This document shows, piece by piece, positions 34,852 to 44,234 of a DNA stretch of 64,000 nucleotides. Under the pieces are notes generated by a model. The model was not told where the DNA came from and did no database searches. It saw only the letters and a program-made list of their open reading frames with translations. Position numbers and translations under genes: made by a program. Source of the DNA: Flavobacterium sp. GSB-24 (lineage in GTDB: Bacteria; Bacteroidota; Bacteroidia; Flavobacteriales; Flavobacteriaceae); contig NZ_AP027043.1 in assembly GCF_027924665.1 (NCBI RefSeq), positions 2,604,001-2,668,000 of the forward strand. Reading direction: 5' to 3'. Every line of letters begins with the position of its first letter. The first letter of the stretch is position 1.

Positions 34852-36321
34852 ATGGGTATTGTCTTAAATCAGTCTTTTAAAAATACTGTAATTACATATA
34901 TTGGCTTTGGCATCGGAGCCATTAATACACTTTATTTATATCCAATTTTCCTTGGGGCAACCTTTTATGGTTTAACTAACTATATAACTTCAAGTGCAAA
35001 TGTTATAATGCCTTTGTTTGCTATTGGAATGCAAAATACATTAGTAAAGTTTTATTCTCAATACAAAACCGAGGAAGAAAAATCTCAATTTTTATCTTTT
35101 ACGGTTTTGTTTCCGATTCTATTAATAATTCCGCTCTTATTAATTGGACTTTGTTTCTATGATGAAATTTTGTTCTTTTTGTCAAAAAAGAATGCAATTG
35201 TAAAAACTTACGTATGGTTGATCCCGTTTATCGGATTGACTATGGCGTATTTCGAAATTTTTTATGCTTGGGCACGTGTTCATATGCATTCTGTTTTTGG
35301 AAATTTTATTAAGGAAATTGGTTTACGATTGTTTTCCTTATTCTTATTGATAGCGGTTTACTATAATGTACTCAGTGTTGAAGGATTTGTATATGCAACT
35401 GCAGTATTATATTTATTAGCATTTTTAGTTACCATGTTTTATGCTTTTAGTGTAAAAAAACCGCATTTTCAGATTGCTAGACCAAAAAACACAAAAGATA
35501 TACTCGTCTATACATTTTATATTATTTTGTCGGGAAGTGTCGCTAATTTACTATTAGACGGAGATAAAATGATATTGAATCAATATATGATTATCGATAA
35601 CATTGCATTTTATTCTGTGGCAACTTACATTGCTTTGGTAATTTCGGTTCCAAGCCGTGCGATGCACCAAATCGTTTATCCAATTACGGCTAAATTGATG
35701 CACGAAAACAAACACGATGAATTAAACCAGCTTTATAAAAAGACATCTATAAATCTGCAAATGGTCGGCGGATTTGTAATGCTATGTATTTTTGTTAATA
35801 TTAATCAATTGTACGAATTAGTTCCAAAGGAATACAGCGGCGGAATTGCAGTTGTATTTATGATTGGTCTTTCAAAATATTTTGATTTGATTTTAGGAAA
35901 CAATAATGCCATCATATTCAATACAAAATATTACAGAATGGTTTTATATTTAGGATTAATGTTGGTTGTTCTGACCATAGTTTTAAATATGATTTTTATT
36001 CCTATTTTCGGAATTTTCGGTTCTGCTTTTGCAACCCTTTTGTCTATTACTTTATATAGCTTAGCAAAACTACTTTTTGTGGTTAAAAAACTTCATCTTT
36101 ATCCTTTTACCAAAGAGACAATTTATTCGATACTTTTAACTTTCGCATTGTTTTTAGTATTTTATTTCTGGGAGTTTCCTTTTTTCCAGTTAATAAGCAT
36201 TGCCCTAAAATCTATTTTGGTAACGATTGTATATGTGTATCTGAATTATAAATTTAAAATCTCTCCAGATATCAATAATGTAATTGATACAATTTTTAAA
36301 AAGATAGGAATTAAAATCTAA
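34852..36321 (+). CDS. polysaccharide flippase-like membrane protein (Wzx/MATE-type)
   Basis: 489 residues with about 13-14 membrane helices. NTVITYIGFGIGAINTLYLYPIFL, LLDGDKMILNQYMII (the DK(M/L)xL motif of oligosaccharide flippases) and IPIFGIFGSAFATLLSITLYSLAKL fit the polysaccharide-biosynthesis family. Expected to flip lipid-linked glycans across the inner membrane. It is the last gene of the YfhO-GT4 block; no polymerase or sugar-nucleotide genes are present nearby. Confidence 0.88.
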   Translation: MGIVLNQSFKNTVITYIGFGIGAINTLYLYPIFLGATFYGLTNYITSSANVIMPLFAIGMQNTLVKFYSQYKTEEEKSQFLSFTVLFPILLIIPLLLIGLCFYDEILFFLSKKNAIVKTYVWLIPFIGLTMAYFEIFYAWARVHMHSVFGNFIKEIGLRLFSLFLLIAVYYNVLSVEGFVYATAVLYLLAFLVTMFYAFSVKKPHFQIARPKNTKDILVYTFYIILSGSVANLLLDGDKMILNQYMIIDNIAFYSVATYIALVISVPSRAMHQIVYPITAKLMHENKHDELNQLYKKTSINLQMVGGFVMLCIFVNINQLYELVPKEYSGGIAVVFMIGLSKYFDLILGNNNAIIFNTKYYRMVLYLGLMLVVLTIVLNMIFIPIFGIFGSAFATLLSITLYSLAKLLFVVKKLHLYPFTKETIYSILLTFALFLVFYFWEFPFFQLISIALKSILVTIVYVYLNYKFKISPDINNVIDTIFKKIGIKI

Positions 36322-36606
36322 TACCATTTTTATATTGATTTTATCAAAGAATAAGAGGTCGTCTTAATGATTAATATCAGTATATTCTTTCTTTTTTGTT
36401 TTTGGATAGAAAAAATCAGATGCTTCATATCATTTCCTTCTATAAAGGCATTTCACGAATGTAAGACCTCATGTAAAGGATTATGAAATAAATTCTTACT
36501 TCATTGTTTTTGATGCATAAAGTTAATTAATTGAAAACGAGTGATTAATTTTTAAATTTTAACACTTGAATATTTTGTAATTAATTTAATAAAAATTAAC
36601 TTTATC

Positions 36607-36632
36607 ATGAAAGTTTAGCATTACTTTCATGC
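36607..36632. other. perfect 9-bp hairpin in a 432-bp gap
   Basis: The gap 36322-36753 is otherwise featureless AT-rich DNA. CATGAAAGT (36607-36615) and ACTTTCATG (36624-36632) form a perfect stem with an 8-nt loop, and a T8 run follows 12 bases later (36645-36652). It may be a terminator or operator upstream of the small membrane protein. Confidence 0.4.
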
Positions 36633-36697
36633 AATTGCAGTTTTTTTTCTAACAAAATGATGAAATGTAGGTATTTTTTTATTTTTTTAGAATTCAA

Positions 36698-36705
36698 TAA
36701 TTTTG
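36698..36705 (+). promoter_or_regulatory. -7 promoter box for the 99-residue membrane protein gene
   Basis: TAATTTTG ends 48 bp before ATG 36754. A TTG at 36703, which would lengthen the protein, sits inside this box. Confidence 0.5.
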
Positions 36706-36753
36706 CAAGAAATTACAAATAAAGTATTAGAATTAATTGTAGTATTAATAATT

Positions 36754-37053
36754 ATGAAAGACAATCATCTCAGCCAAGAACAAAGCATGCAGGTATTTTC
36801 TAATATGATATCAAATAAAGTTCATAATGGATTTACGCTGGAAGAAAGAAATGATAAATTGCTTTTCGCAGTTTTATCTAAAGGAGGTAAAGTGGTTAAC
36901 CACAGTTTAAATTTCATGATTTTTTGTTTGACTCTTGGACTATGGTCATTTGCTTGGCTATATCTTACAATCGAGGCTTCAAAACAAAAAAAGATTTTAG
37001 TAGCTATTGATGAAGACGGATTTCCTTTTGAGGAAAGATGTTTAGTAGCTTAG
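36754..37053 (+). CDS. small membrane protein of unknown function
   Basis: 99 residues from ATG 36754. A polar N-terminal half (SQEQSMQVFSNMISNKVHNG) is followed by one or two closely packed hydrophobic stretches (LNFMIFCLTLGLWSFAWLYLTI) and a short polar tail (VAIDEDGFPFEERCLVA). Flanked by a 9-bp hairpin and promoter upstream and a strong terminator downstream, so it is a single-gene unit. No family recognised. Confidence 0.65.
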   Translation: MKDNHLSQEQSMQVFSNMISNKVHNGFTLEERNDKLLFAVLSKGGKVVNHSLNFMIFCLTLGLWSFAWLYLTIEASKQKKILVAIDEDGFPFEERCLVA

Positions 37054-37076
37054 CATTGAAAAAAAACAAAAAATAA

Positions 37077-37115
37077 AAGCCATAAATACAACTTAATCAA
37101 CTGTATTTATGGCTT
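37077..37115. terminator. bidirectional terminator, small membrane protein / uvrA
   Basis: AAGCCATAAATACA (37077-37090) and TGTATTTATGGCTT (37102-37115) form a 14-bp perfect stem with an 11-nt loop, between convergent genes. Confidence 0.8.
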
Positions 37116-37139
37116 CATTATTTTTAGGAAATATTTCTC

Positions 37140-39935
37140 CTATAATTTATCTTTTAGATAAACTCCAGTAACTGATTCTTTTACTTTTACTATATCTTCT
37201 GGTGTTCCAGAAGCAAGAAGGTAACCGCCATTTTCTCCACCTTCAGGACCTAAATCCAAAATCCAATCGGCACATTTAATTAGGTCAAGATTATGCTCGA
37301 TTACAATAATAGAATGTCCTTTATCAATTAAGGCATCAAACGAAGCTAAAAGTTTTTTAATGTCATGAAAATGAAGACCAGTAGTTGGTTCATCAAAAAC
37401 AAATAATGCCTTATCCTTTGTTGCTCCTTTTACTAAAAAAGAAGCTAATTTGATACGTTGTGCTTCACCGCCAGAAAGAGTAGAAGAAGATTGCCCTAAT
37501 TGTACATATCCTAAACCAACATCTTGCAGCGGCTGTAATTTCTGCGTAATTTTAGATTGTTTATTTTTTTCGAAAAAAGCAATTGCATCATCAATAGTCA
37601 TGGTTAGAATATCATTGATGTTTTGATTATCAAAAGTAACTTCTAAGATTTCTTTTTTGAATCGTTTTCCGCCACAAGTTTCACATGGTAATGAAACATC
37701 AGCCATAAACACCATTTCGACGTTTATAGAGCCTTCTCCTTTACAAGTTTCGCATCGGCCTCCATCAACATTAAAAGAAAAATGTTTGGCCTGATATCCT
37801 CTTATTTTAGATAATTTCTCTTTTGCATATAAATCTCGAATATCATCATAAGCTTTAATATACGTTACAGGATTTGAACGTGAACTTCTCCCAATCGGAT
37901 TCTGGTCTACATATTCGATATGTTTGATTTGAGAAAACGAACCTGTAAGCTCAGTAAATTGACCAGCTTTTTCAGAAGCGCTTTCTAGTTTTTTCTGCAT
38001 TGCCGGAAACAAAATCTTTTTGATCAAAGTACTTTTTCCACTTCCAGAAACTCCTGTAACAACAGTTAATACATCTAAAGGAAAAGTAACATTGATGTTT
38101 TTTAAATTGTTTTCGCGCGCTCCAACAATGTCAATATGATTTTTAAACTTCCTTCTTTTCTTAGGGACAGAAATTTCTAAATCTCCGTTGAGATATTTAG
38201 CGGTTAACGATTCAGATTTTAAAATTTCATCATAAGTTCCCTGTGCCACAAGATTTCCTCCAAAAGTTCCAGCTTCGGGACCAATATCAATAATCATATC
38301 AGCCGCTTTCATAATGTCTTCATCGTGCTCCACTACAATCACGGTGTTTCCTAAATCGCGAAGAGAAAGTAAAACTTTTATAAGACGTTCAGAATCTTTA
38401 GGATGAAGACCAATACTTGGTTCATCTAAAATATACATAGATCCAACTAAGCTGCTTCCTAGTGAAGTTGCAAGATTAATTCGCTGCGATTCACCACCAG
38501 AAAGTGTTGCTGAATTTCGGTTTAAAGTAAGATAATCTAATCCGACTTCGGTTAAGAATGACAAACGATTATTAATTTCAACCATTAAACGTTTTGCAAT
38601 CTGCTGTTCGTAAACATTTAATTCGATGTTTTTAAAGAAAGTAACCAAATGTTTTATTGGCAAATCAACTAAATCAGAAACTGTTTTTCCGTTAATTTTT
38701 ACGTAAGATGCTTCTTCGCGCAAGCGTTTTCCTTTACAAACATGGCATTTTGTTTTGCCACGGTAACGCGATAACATTACACGGTTTTGAATTTTATAAT
38801 TCTTCTCTTCTAATTCTCTGAAGAAATCATTAAGCCCTTGAAAATATTGATTTCCTGTCCAGATTAAATCTTTCTGTTCTTCGGTAAGTTGAAAATAAGG
38901 TTTGTGAATAGGGAAGTCAAACTTATATGCATGTTTAACCAATTCGTCTTTATACCAGCTCATGCTATCGCCTCGCCAGGGATAAATGGCGCTTTCAAAA
39001 ACTGATAAGGAAGTATTTGGAACAACCAAATCGGCATCAATACCAATAATATTTCCGTAACCTTCACAAACGGGACAAGCTCCATAAGGATTGTTAAAGC
39101 TGAATAAGTGAACATTTGGCTCTAAGAAATTGATTCCGTCAAGTTCAAATTTATTCGAATAAGAAAATCTTTTATCAGAATTGAGTTCTTGTAAATAACA
39201 AATGCCTTTACCTTCAAAAAAAGCCGTTTGCACGGCATCCGAAAGTCGATTATAAAATTCCTCTTCTTCTTTTACAATAATACGATCAATAACCAGCAGT
39301 ATATCTTTGTTATCAAATTTATGAAGATCGGAAGGAGTAAATTCATCCAGACGAACCATTTCATTATCAACAAGAATACGAGCAAAACCTTGCTGCAGTA
39401 ATACTTTTAATTTGTCTTCAAGCTGTCTTCCTTCTTCTAGATGAATAGGAGAGAGCAAAAGCCATTTACTGTCAATTGGCAGAGTTTTTACATCAGAGAT
39501 AACATCAGTTACAGTATTTTTTTTGACTTCTTGTCCAGAAATAGGAGAGTATGTACGTCCAATTCTGGCAAACAAAAGTTTGATATAATCGTAAATTTCT
39601 GTTGATGTTCCAACAGTCGAACGTGCGTTGGTTGTATTTACTTTTTGTTCAATAGCAATTGCAGGGGCAATTCCTTTAATATATTCAACTTTAGGTTTGT
39701 CTAAACGTCCTAAAAACTGTCGTGCATACGAAGATAAACTTTCGACATAACGTCTTTGTCCTTCGGCATATAAAGTATCAAAAGCTAAACTAGATTTTCC
39801 TGATCCAGAAAGACCTGTAATCACAACAAGTTTGTTTCTCGGAATAACCACATCTACATTTTTTAGATTATGTACTTGTGCTCCTTTTATTATAATATTT
39901 GATTTTGGGTCTATTTTAGAAAGATCAATTTGCAT
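37140..39935 (-). CDS. uvrA: excinuclease ABC subunit A
   Basis: DNA-damage recognition ATPase of nucleotide excision repair, 931 residues from ATG 39935 ([10 protein letters not shown]). A longer frame from 39992 would cross the promoter box. Two ABC-type ATPase modules: Walker [10 protein letters not shown] and GVSGSGKST, signatures LSGGESQRI and LSGGEAQRI, Walker [11 protein letters not shown] and VFDEPTTGL. Zinc-binding pairs [25 protein letters not shown] and CETCGGKRF are all present. Complete and typical. uvrB and uvrC are not in the window. It would dimerise and load UvrB. Confidence 0.97.
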   Translation of the reverse strand: MQIDLSKIDPKSNIIIKGAQVHNLKNVDVVIPRNKLVVITGLSGSGKSSLAFDTLYAEGQRRYVESLSSYARQFLGRLDKPKVEYIKGIAPAIAIEQKVNTTNARSTVGTSTEIYDYIKLLFARIGRTYSPISGQEVKKNTVTDVISDVKTLPIDSKWLLLSPIHLEEGRQLEDKLKVLLQQGFARILVDNEMVRLDEFTPSDLHKFDNKDILLVIDRIIVKEEEEFYNRLSDAVQTAFFEGKGICYLQELNSDKRFSYSNKFELDGINFLEPNVHLFSFNNPYGACPVCEGYGNIIGIDADLVVPNTSLSVFESAIYPWRGDSMSWYKDELVKHAYKFDFPIHKPYFQLTEEQKDLIWTGNQYFQGLNDFFRELEEKNYKIQNRVMLSRYRGKTKCHVCKGKRLREEASYVKINGKTVSDLVDLPIKHLVTFFKNIELNVYEQQIAKRLMVEINNRLSFLTEVGLDYLTLNRNSATLSGGESQRINLATSLGSSLVGSMYILDEPSIGLHPKDSERLIKVLLSLRDLGNTVIVVEHDEDIMKAADMIIDIGPEAGTFGGNLVAQGTYDEILKSESLTAKYLNGDLEISVPKKRRKFKNHIDIVGARENNLKNINVTFPLDVLTVVTGVSGSGKSTLIKKILFPAMQKKLESASEKAGQFTELTGSFSQIKHIEYVDQNPIGRSSRSNPVTYIKAYDDIRDLYAKEKLSKIRGYQAKHFSFNVDGGRCETCKGEGSINVEMVFMADVSLPCETCGGKRFKKEILEVTFDNQNINDILTMTIDDAIAFFEKNKQSKITQKLQPLQDVGLGYVQLGQSSSTLSGGEAQRIKLASFLVKGATKDKALFVFDEPTTGLHFHDIKKLLASFDALIDKGHSIIVIEHNLDLIKCADWILDLGPEGGENGGYLLASGTPEDIVKVKESVTGVYLKDKL

Positions 39936-39952
39936 AAAAAAGTCAATTTTTA

Positions 39953-39960
39953 CAAAAGTA
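39953..39960 (-). promoter_or_regulatory. -7 promoter box for uvrA
   Basis: CAAAAGTA reads TACTTTTG on the minus strand, 18 bp upstream of ATG 39935. It argues for the shorter start. Confidence 0.45.
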
Positions 39961-40364
39961 ATCAATTTTGAATTGGATTTTGTTAAGGACATAGTTCCAA
40001 ATTTTAACTATTTTACCATAATGTCAAAGCATTGCAAAACTCCTTTAAATAAAGGTGATTGGAGAAAATTGAGAATTATTTTTAACAATTAATTGAATTA
40101 AAACCGCTAAATAGAAAAAATATTTATATATTGGGATCAATTAATCAAGAAAAAAATTGTAATTTAAATCTGGTTTTAAGTTAAAATATAATCTTATTTA
40201 ATTTATTGTAAGGTATTTACGTCTGTTTGCAAAAGCAATTCATTTGTTTTTAATTTTGTAGATTTTTAGCCTTTTCAATGTAAATTTTAAGTTTATTTTA
40301 CTTTAATAAATGTTTTACTAATAATTATTGGCAATTTAATTTGCTTTTTAAAATAATTATTTGT

Positions 40365-40372
40365 TAAATTTG
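40365..40372 (+). promoter_or_regulatory. -7 promoter box for the ECF sigma gene
   Basis: TAAATTTG, 104 bp before ATG 40477. The remainder of the 541-bp gap 39936-40476 is AT-rich with no further feature I can support. Confidence 0.4.
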
Positions 40373-40476
40373 GCCAAAATATTAACACAACTCAAAAAAG
40401 ATTCGCCTATATAATAAAACTACTTTTTAGAAAAAATTACTCCAAATTTTAAAACAGAAACTAAAAAAGTAGTATT

Positions 40477-41061
40477 ATGGCTGATCTGCATATTCCAGAC
40501 GCTCTATTAGTTAAAAATTATGTTGACGGCAGTGAAGCTGCACTGGCAACATTAATAAAAAGGCATGAATCTAAGATATATGGTTTTATATATTCTAAGA
40601 TCGCTGATAGAGATATTTCAAATGATATTTTTCAAGATACATTTATTAAAGTTATTAAAACTTTAAAAAGCAATTCTTATAACGAAGAGGGTAAATTCCT
40701 TCCTTGGGTAATGCGTATTTCACATAACTTGATTGTGGATCATTTTCGCAAAACCAAAAAAATGCCAATGTATAGAGAAACAGAAGAGTTCTCTATTTTT
40801 TCGATAATGTCAGATGATGCTTTGACTATTGAAGGCAAAATGATTGTGGACCAAGTTGAGATTGATTTAAAAAAACTTATTGAAGAACTTCCAGAAGATC
40901 AAAAAGAGGTGTTGGTAATGCGTATGTATCAAGATATGAGCTTTAAAGAAATCTCTGAGATTACAGGCGTAAGTATCAATACTGCATTAGGAAGAATGCG
41001 TTATGCTCTAATGAATTTGAGAAAAATAATTGATAAACATCAAATTATTTTAACCAACTAA
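40477..41061 (+). CDS. ECF RNA polymerase sigma factor
   Basis: 194 residues. Region 2 at ~25-95 (SKIADRDISNDIFQDTFIKV, FLPWVMRISHNLIVDHFRK), region 4 at ~130-185 (LPEDQKEVLVMRMYQDMSFK, EISEITGVSINTALGRM). No classical anti-sigma gene follows; instead a 47-residue protein lies 50 bp downstream, followed by a strong terminator, making a two-gene unit with a long leader. The regulon is unknown. Confidence 0.92.
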   Translation: MADLHIPDALLVKNYVDGSEAALATLIKRHESKIYGFIYSKIADRDISNDIFQDTFIKVIKTLKSNSYNEEGKFLPWVMRISHNLIVDHFRKTKKMPMYRETEEFSIFSIMSDDALTIEGKMIVDQVEIDLKKLIEELPEDQKEVLVMRMYQDMSFKEISEITGVSINTALGRMRYALMNLRKIIDKHQIILTN

Positions 41062-41111
41062 TACTATTTTGGAAATTAGCTCGTTATACTAGTATAAAAC
41101 ATTTTTACAGT

Positions 41112-41255
41112 ATGGCGAAAATTTACTCAAAAAAAGCATTAGCTTCAAAAAATCTTAAACCTAAAAAAGAAGTCGTTTCTTTCTTATTGAATTATTCTCA
41201 AGCCTTGACTGTGGTTAAGATTGAAGAAAAAACTTTTGAGATTATAGCTAATTAA
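41112..41255 (+). CDS. 47-residue protein downstream of the ECF sigma factor
   Basis: ATG 41112 to TAA 41255 gives MAKIYSKKALASKNLKPKKE then VVSFLLNYSQALTVVKIEEK and TFEIIAN. A basic N-terminal third is followed by an amphipathic, beta/helix-like C-terminal part. It is placed between the sigma gene and a terminator, so it is probably on the same transcript. It could modulate the sigma factor, but this is inferred from position only. Confidence 0.6.
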   Translation: MAKIYSKKALASKNLKPKKEVVSFLLNYSQALTVVKIEEKTFEIIAN

Positions 41256-41292
41256 ACACCCCGCTGCTCCTGTCGGATGTTTATTAAAATAA

Positions 41293-41358
41293 AACCAAAT
41301 GGTCGTTTTGGTTGAAAAGCTCACTATTCGTATGTAGATACAAATAGTGAGTTTTTTT
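41293..41358 (+). terminator. double hairpin terminator after the sigma factor unit
   Basis: A small hairpin AACCAAA/TTTTGGTT (41293-41313) is followed by a 14-bp stem CTCACTATTCGTAT (41320-41333) with ATACAAATAGTGAG (41338-41351), one mismatch, loop GTAG, then seven T residues. Confidence 0.85.
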
Positions 41359-41837
41359 ATGTGAAATAATGAAGTAATTTGTTTGCTTACAGATTGCATT
41401 ATACAAGTGTAAATTTTTTATAAGTATTTTATATCACTTTTTAACAGTTTTGTTAAAATTTAATATTTTGACCCGATTTTATATGTTTATTTAATTTTTA
41501 ATTTTATTTTAGTTAAAAACTAATTTTATATTCATTAAAAATGAATTTTTGAAGTATTTTTCGTATTGAAACATTTGCTTCAATTTATAATTTAAAATAT
41601 CAATTAATTAAAAATTAAATACTTAACCCAAAACCAGATTAAATATGAAGAAAAACTACCCTGCTTTATTTTGTTAAGTTTATTGTCTTTTGATTTTTAA
41701 GCAGAGAATATTTGAGCCAGAAAATATTTTTTGCCAGAATAGTTCAGATAATTTTTAAACCAATTTAATTATCTGCTAAAACTATCTATCAATAATAAAC
41801 ATGAAAATCATTTAATCAACCAAAACTTAACCGCAAA
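41359..41837. other. AT-rich gap with a possible signal-peptide remnant
   Basis: No gene fits this 479-bp stretch. At 41645 an ATG opens MKKNYPALFC then stops. Adding one base at the T-run (around 41668) would continue as LLSLLSFDF, which together resembles a signal peptide with a frameshift. It may be the start of a lost secreted-protein gene. No promoter box is evident. Confidence 0.3.
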
Positions 41838-42902
41838 ATGAAAGAGAAATTTAGAGTGCTGTCATGCCTTCTTATGATAAGCATTGGCGTATTTGCCCAA
41901 AAAGAACGAATTAAAGAAGCGCAATCTTTGTATGATAAAGGAAAAAGCGAGGAATCTTTAGCTATTTTAAACAAAACAGAATATCTTATTTTAAATGCTC
42001 CAGATGAAGATAAGTCTGATTTTTACTTCTTAAAAGGAAATGTCTTAAAAGATTTAGCTATAAAAAATATTGATGCAGCCAATAATTTTACAATGGCAGC
42101 ACAAGCTTATCAAGATGTATTTTTATATGAGAACGAATCAGGTAAATTTAAATCTACTGTTAAAGCTAATATGGCATTAAAAGATATGAAAGCCAGTCTT
42201 GTAAATGGCGCAATGGAAGATTTTAAAGCTGGTAAATTTAAAGAAAGTGCTGAGAAAAGTTATAAGGTATACTTATTTGATAAAAAAGATACCCTGAATT
42301 TAGTAAATGCAGCAGCCTCTTCTATAAATGCTAAAGATTACAACTCTGCAATCACTTATTACGAATTACTGAAAAAGATTAATTTTTCTGGAAAAGGAGT
42401 TTTATATTACGCGACAAACAAGAAGACAAAAGAAGAAGATGTTTTTATTTCGCCAAAAGCAAGAGAATCAGCTATTCAGCAAGGACTTTATGAAAAACCA
42501 AGAACAGAATCAGTTCCTTCTAAAAAAATAGAAGTTAATAATAACTTAGCATATGCTTATCTTGAAAACAAAGATTACCCAAAAGCAGAGGCGGTTTATA
42601 ACTATGTTTTAGAGTTAAATCCGAATTATGTTGATGCGTATATAAATTTGGCTTACTTAAAATTGCAGATGAAAAAAGATTTAGCTGAAGAAATTTCATC
42701 CCTAGGAACTTCTCCTGCAGAAATGCAGAAATACGATAAGCTAAATGCTAGAAAAGATGATATTACAAGAAGTGCAATCCCTTATCTGAAAAAGGTTCTG
42801 ACTTTAGAACCTAAGAATCCAGATGCCACAAAGACATTACTAGGTGTTTATCGATCTCTTGATATGACAGCAGAATATAATGCCTTAAAAGCGGGAATGT
42901 AG
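41838..42902 (+). CDS. exported tetratricopeptide repeat protein
   Basis: 354 residues with a signal peptide (VLSCLLMISIGVFAQ). TPR-like helices begin at ~22 (ERIKEAQSLYDKGKSEESLA) and are clear at ~235-275 (VNNNLAYAYLENKDYPKAEA, NPNYVDAYINLAYLKLQM) and ~315-345 (PYLKKVLTLEPKNPDATKTL). Probably a periplasmic scaffold that binds other proteins; partners unknown. A long AT-rich leader precedes it. A hairpin downstream separates it from the convergent nth gene. Confidence 0.88.
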   Translation: MKEKFRVLSCLLMISIGVFAQKERIKEAQSLYDKGKSEESLAILNKTEYLILNAPDEDKSDFYFLKGNVLKDLAIKNIDAANNFTMAAQAYQDVFLYENESGKFKSTVKANMALKDMKASLVNGAMEDFKAGKFKESAEKSYKVYLFDKKDTLNLVNAAASSINAKDYNSAITYYELLKKINFSGKGVLYYATNKKTKEEDVFISPKARESAIQQGLYEKPRTESVPSKKIEVNNNLAYAYLENKDYPKAEAVYNYVLELNPNYVDAYINLAYLKLQMKKDLAEEISSLGTSPAEMQKYDKLNARKDDITRSAIPYLKKVLTLEPKNPDATKTLLGVYRSLDMTAEYNALKAGM

Positions 42903-42932
42903 TTTTTTAAGGTATAAAGTTACAAAGAAGCA

Positions 42933-42959
42933 AAGGCACAAAGTTTTATTTTGTGTCTT
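42933..42959. terminator. hairpin between the TPR and nth genes
   Basis: AAGGCACAAAG (42933-42943) pairs with TTTTGTGTCTT (42949-42959) including G-U pairs; loop TTTTA. The nth stop codon lies in the loop and stem. The left arm is part of a CAAAG-word intergenic repeat (42916-42943). Confidence 0.5.
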
Positions 42960-43623
42960 GTTTTTTGGAAGGTTTTGGATTTTCCATTTCTTCAATGATA
43001 GATTTCTTTCCGATTGTTTTTGTGATGATATCTTTTTCTAAACTCCATCCTCTAGCAGGCGAATATTCACGTCCGTACCAAATAATCTGCAGATGCAAGT
43101 CGTTCCATAATTCTCTTGGGAATAGTCTTTTAGCATCTTTTTCCGTTTGAGCCACATTTTTTCCGTTCGATAAGTTCCATCTGTACATTAATCGATGAAT
43201 ATGGGTGTCTACAGGAAAAGCAGGAACTCCAAAAGCCTGAGACATAACAACACTTGCTGTTTTGTGGCCGACTGCTGGTAAAGCTTCAAGTGCTTCAAAA
43301 CTTTGTGGAACCTCTCCGTTATATTTCTCAATTAAAATTTCTGATAATCCGTGAATTCCTTTTGACTTCATTGGAGACAAACCACACGGACGAATAATTT
43401 CCTTGATTTCCTCCACAGACATTTTAACCATGTCATACGGATTATCAGCTTTTGCGAATAATATGGGAGTAATTTGATTTACACGCACATCGGTACATTG
43501 AGCAGAAAGCAAAACAGCGATTAAAAGTGTATAAGCATCTTTATGATCTAGCGGGACAGGTATAGTAGGGTAGAGTTCTTTTAACGTATTTATAACAAAT
43601 TGTACGCGAGCTTCTTTATTCAT
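42946..43623 (-). CDS. nth: endonuclease III (base-excision repair glycosylase/AP lyase) without the Fe-S cysteines
   Basis: 225 residues. It removes oxidised pyrimidines and cuts at AP sites. Helix-hairpin-helix LPAVGHKTASVV with catalytic K121; catalytic D139 in PVDTHIHR. QCTDVRVN and RPCGLSPMKSKGI also match. The C-terminus reads GREYSPARGWSLEKDIITKT, where classical Nth has GREYCPARxxxC..C..C; S188 replaces the first cysteine and the other three are absent, so no 4Fe-4S cluster can form. Only C43 and C80 remain. Catalytic residues are intact, so it is probably active. Confidence 0.92.
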   Translation of the reverse strand: MNKEARVQFVINTLKELYPTIPVPLDHKDAYTLLIAVLLSAQCTDVRVNQITPILFAKADNPYDMVKMSVEEIKEIIRPCGLSPMKSKGIHGLSEILIEKYNGEVPQSFEALEALPAVGHKTASVVMSQAFGVPAFPVDTHIHRLMYRWNLSNGKNVAQTEKDAKRLFPRELWNDLHLQIIWYGREYSPARGWSLEKDIITKTIGKKSIIEEMENPKPSKKQDTK

Positions 43624-43742
43624 TTCCGTAATTTTAATCCCGTAAAAATAATGAATTCTAAGTTATGAGTTAGATTTGCGGGTTATAAGTTATCTTTGAT
43701 TTTTAATCTAAATTCTAAAAGTAACAATCTAAAATAAGAAAT

Positions 43743-44195
43743 ATGACAACATTAAAAGCAGGAGATAAAGCGCCAAGTTTTTCGGGAGTAGATCAAGATG
43801 GAAAAGCGCATAAACTGGCAGATTATGCTGGAAAAAAATTAGTGGTTTTCTTTTATCCAAAAGCAAGTACGCCAGGATGTACAGCTGAAGCATGTGATTT
43901 GAGAGATAATTTTGAGCGTTTTAAAGCTAATAATTATGAACTTTTAGGTGTTAGTGCCGATAGTCAGAAAGCACAGTCTAAATTTAAAGATAAATACGAA
44001 TTTCCTTTCCCTTTAATTGCAGACGAAGATAAATCGGTTATCAATGCATTTGGAGTTTGGGGACCAAAAAAATTCATGGGAAAAGAATACGACGGAATCC
44101 ACAGAACAACTTTCGTAATTGACGAAAAAGGAATTATTGAAGAAGTAATAGAAAATGTAAAAACAAAAGAGCACGCCTCTCAGATTTTGAAGTAA
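43743..44195 (+). CDS. bcp: thioredoxin-dependent thiol peroxidase (BCP/PrxQ)
   Basis: 150-residue cytoplasmic peroxiredoxin reducing H2O2 and organic peroxides. The peroxidatic C46 and resolving C51 lie in ASTPGCTAEACDLRD, as in E. coli BCP. FKDKYEFPFPLIADEDKSVI and GIHRTTFVIDEKGII complete the family pattern. Its 5' gap holds ATCTAAAAT-type words. The gene is followed immediately by a large noncoding tandem-repeat element that begins with terminator-like hairpins. Confidence 0.96.
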   Translation: MTTLKAGDKAPSFSGVDQDGKAHKLADYAGKKLVVFFYPKASTPGCTAEACDLRDNFERFKANNYELLGVSADSQKAQSKFKDKYEFPFPLIADEDKSVINAFGVWGPKKFMGKEYDGIHRTTFVIDEKGIIEEVIENVKTKEHASQILK

Positions 44196-44234
44196 TTTTT
44201 TGTTTCAAGTTTCATGTTAATCTTGGCGTTTTAA

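Noticed and set aside
30998..36321. Complete O-antigen or capsule locus
   Set aside because: Only YfhO, one GT4 and a flippase are present. No polymerase, priming transferase or sugar-nucleotide synthesis genes lie nearby.
36703..36753. TTG start extending the small membrane protein by 17 residues
   Set aside because: The TTG lies within a TAnnTTTG promoter box, so the message would not include it in full.
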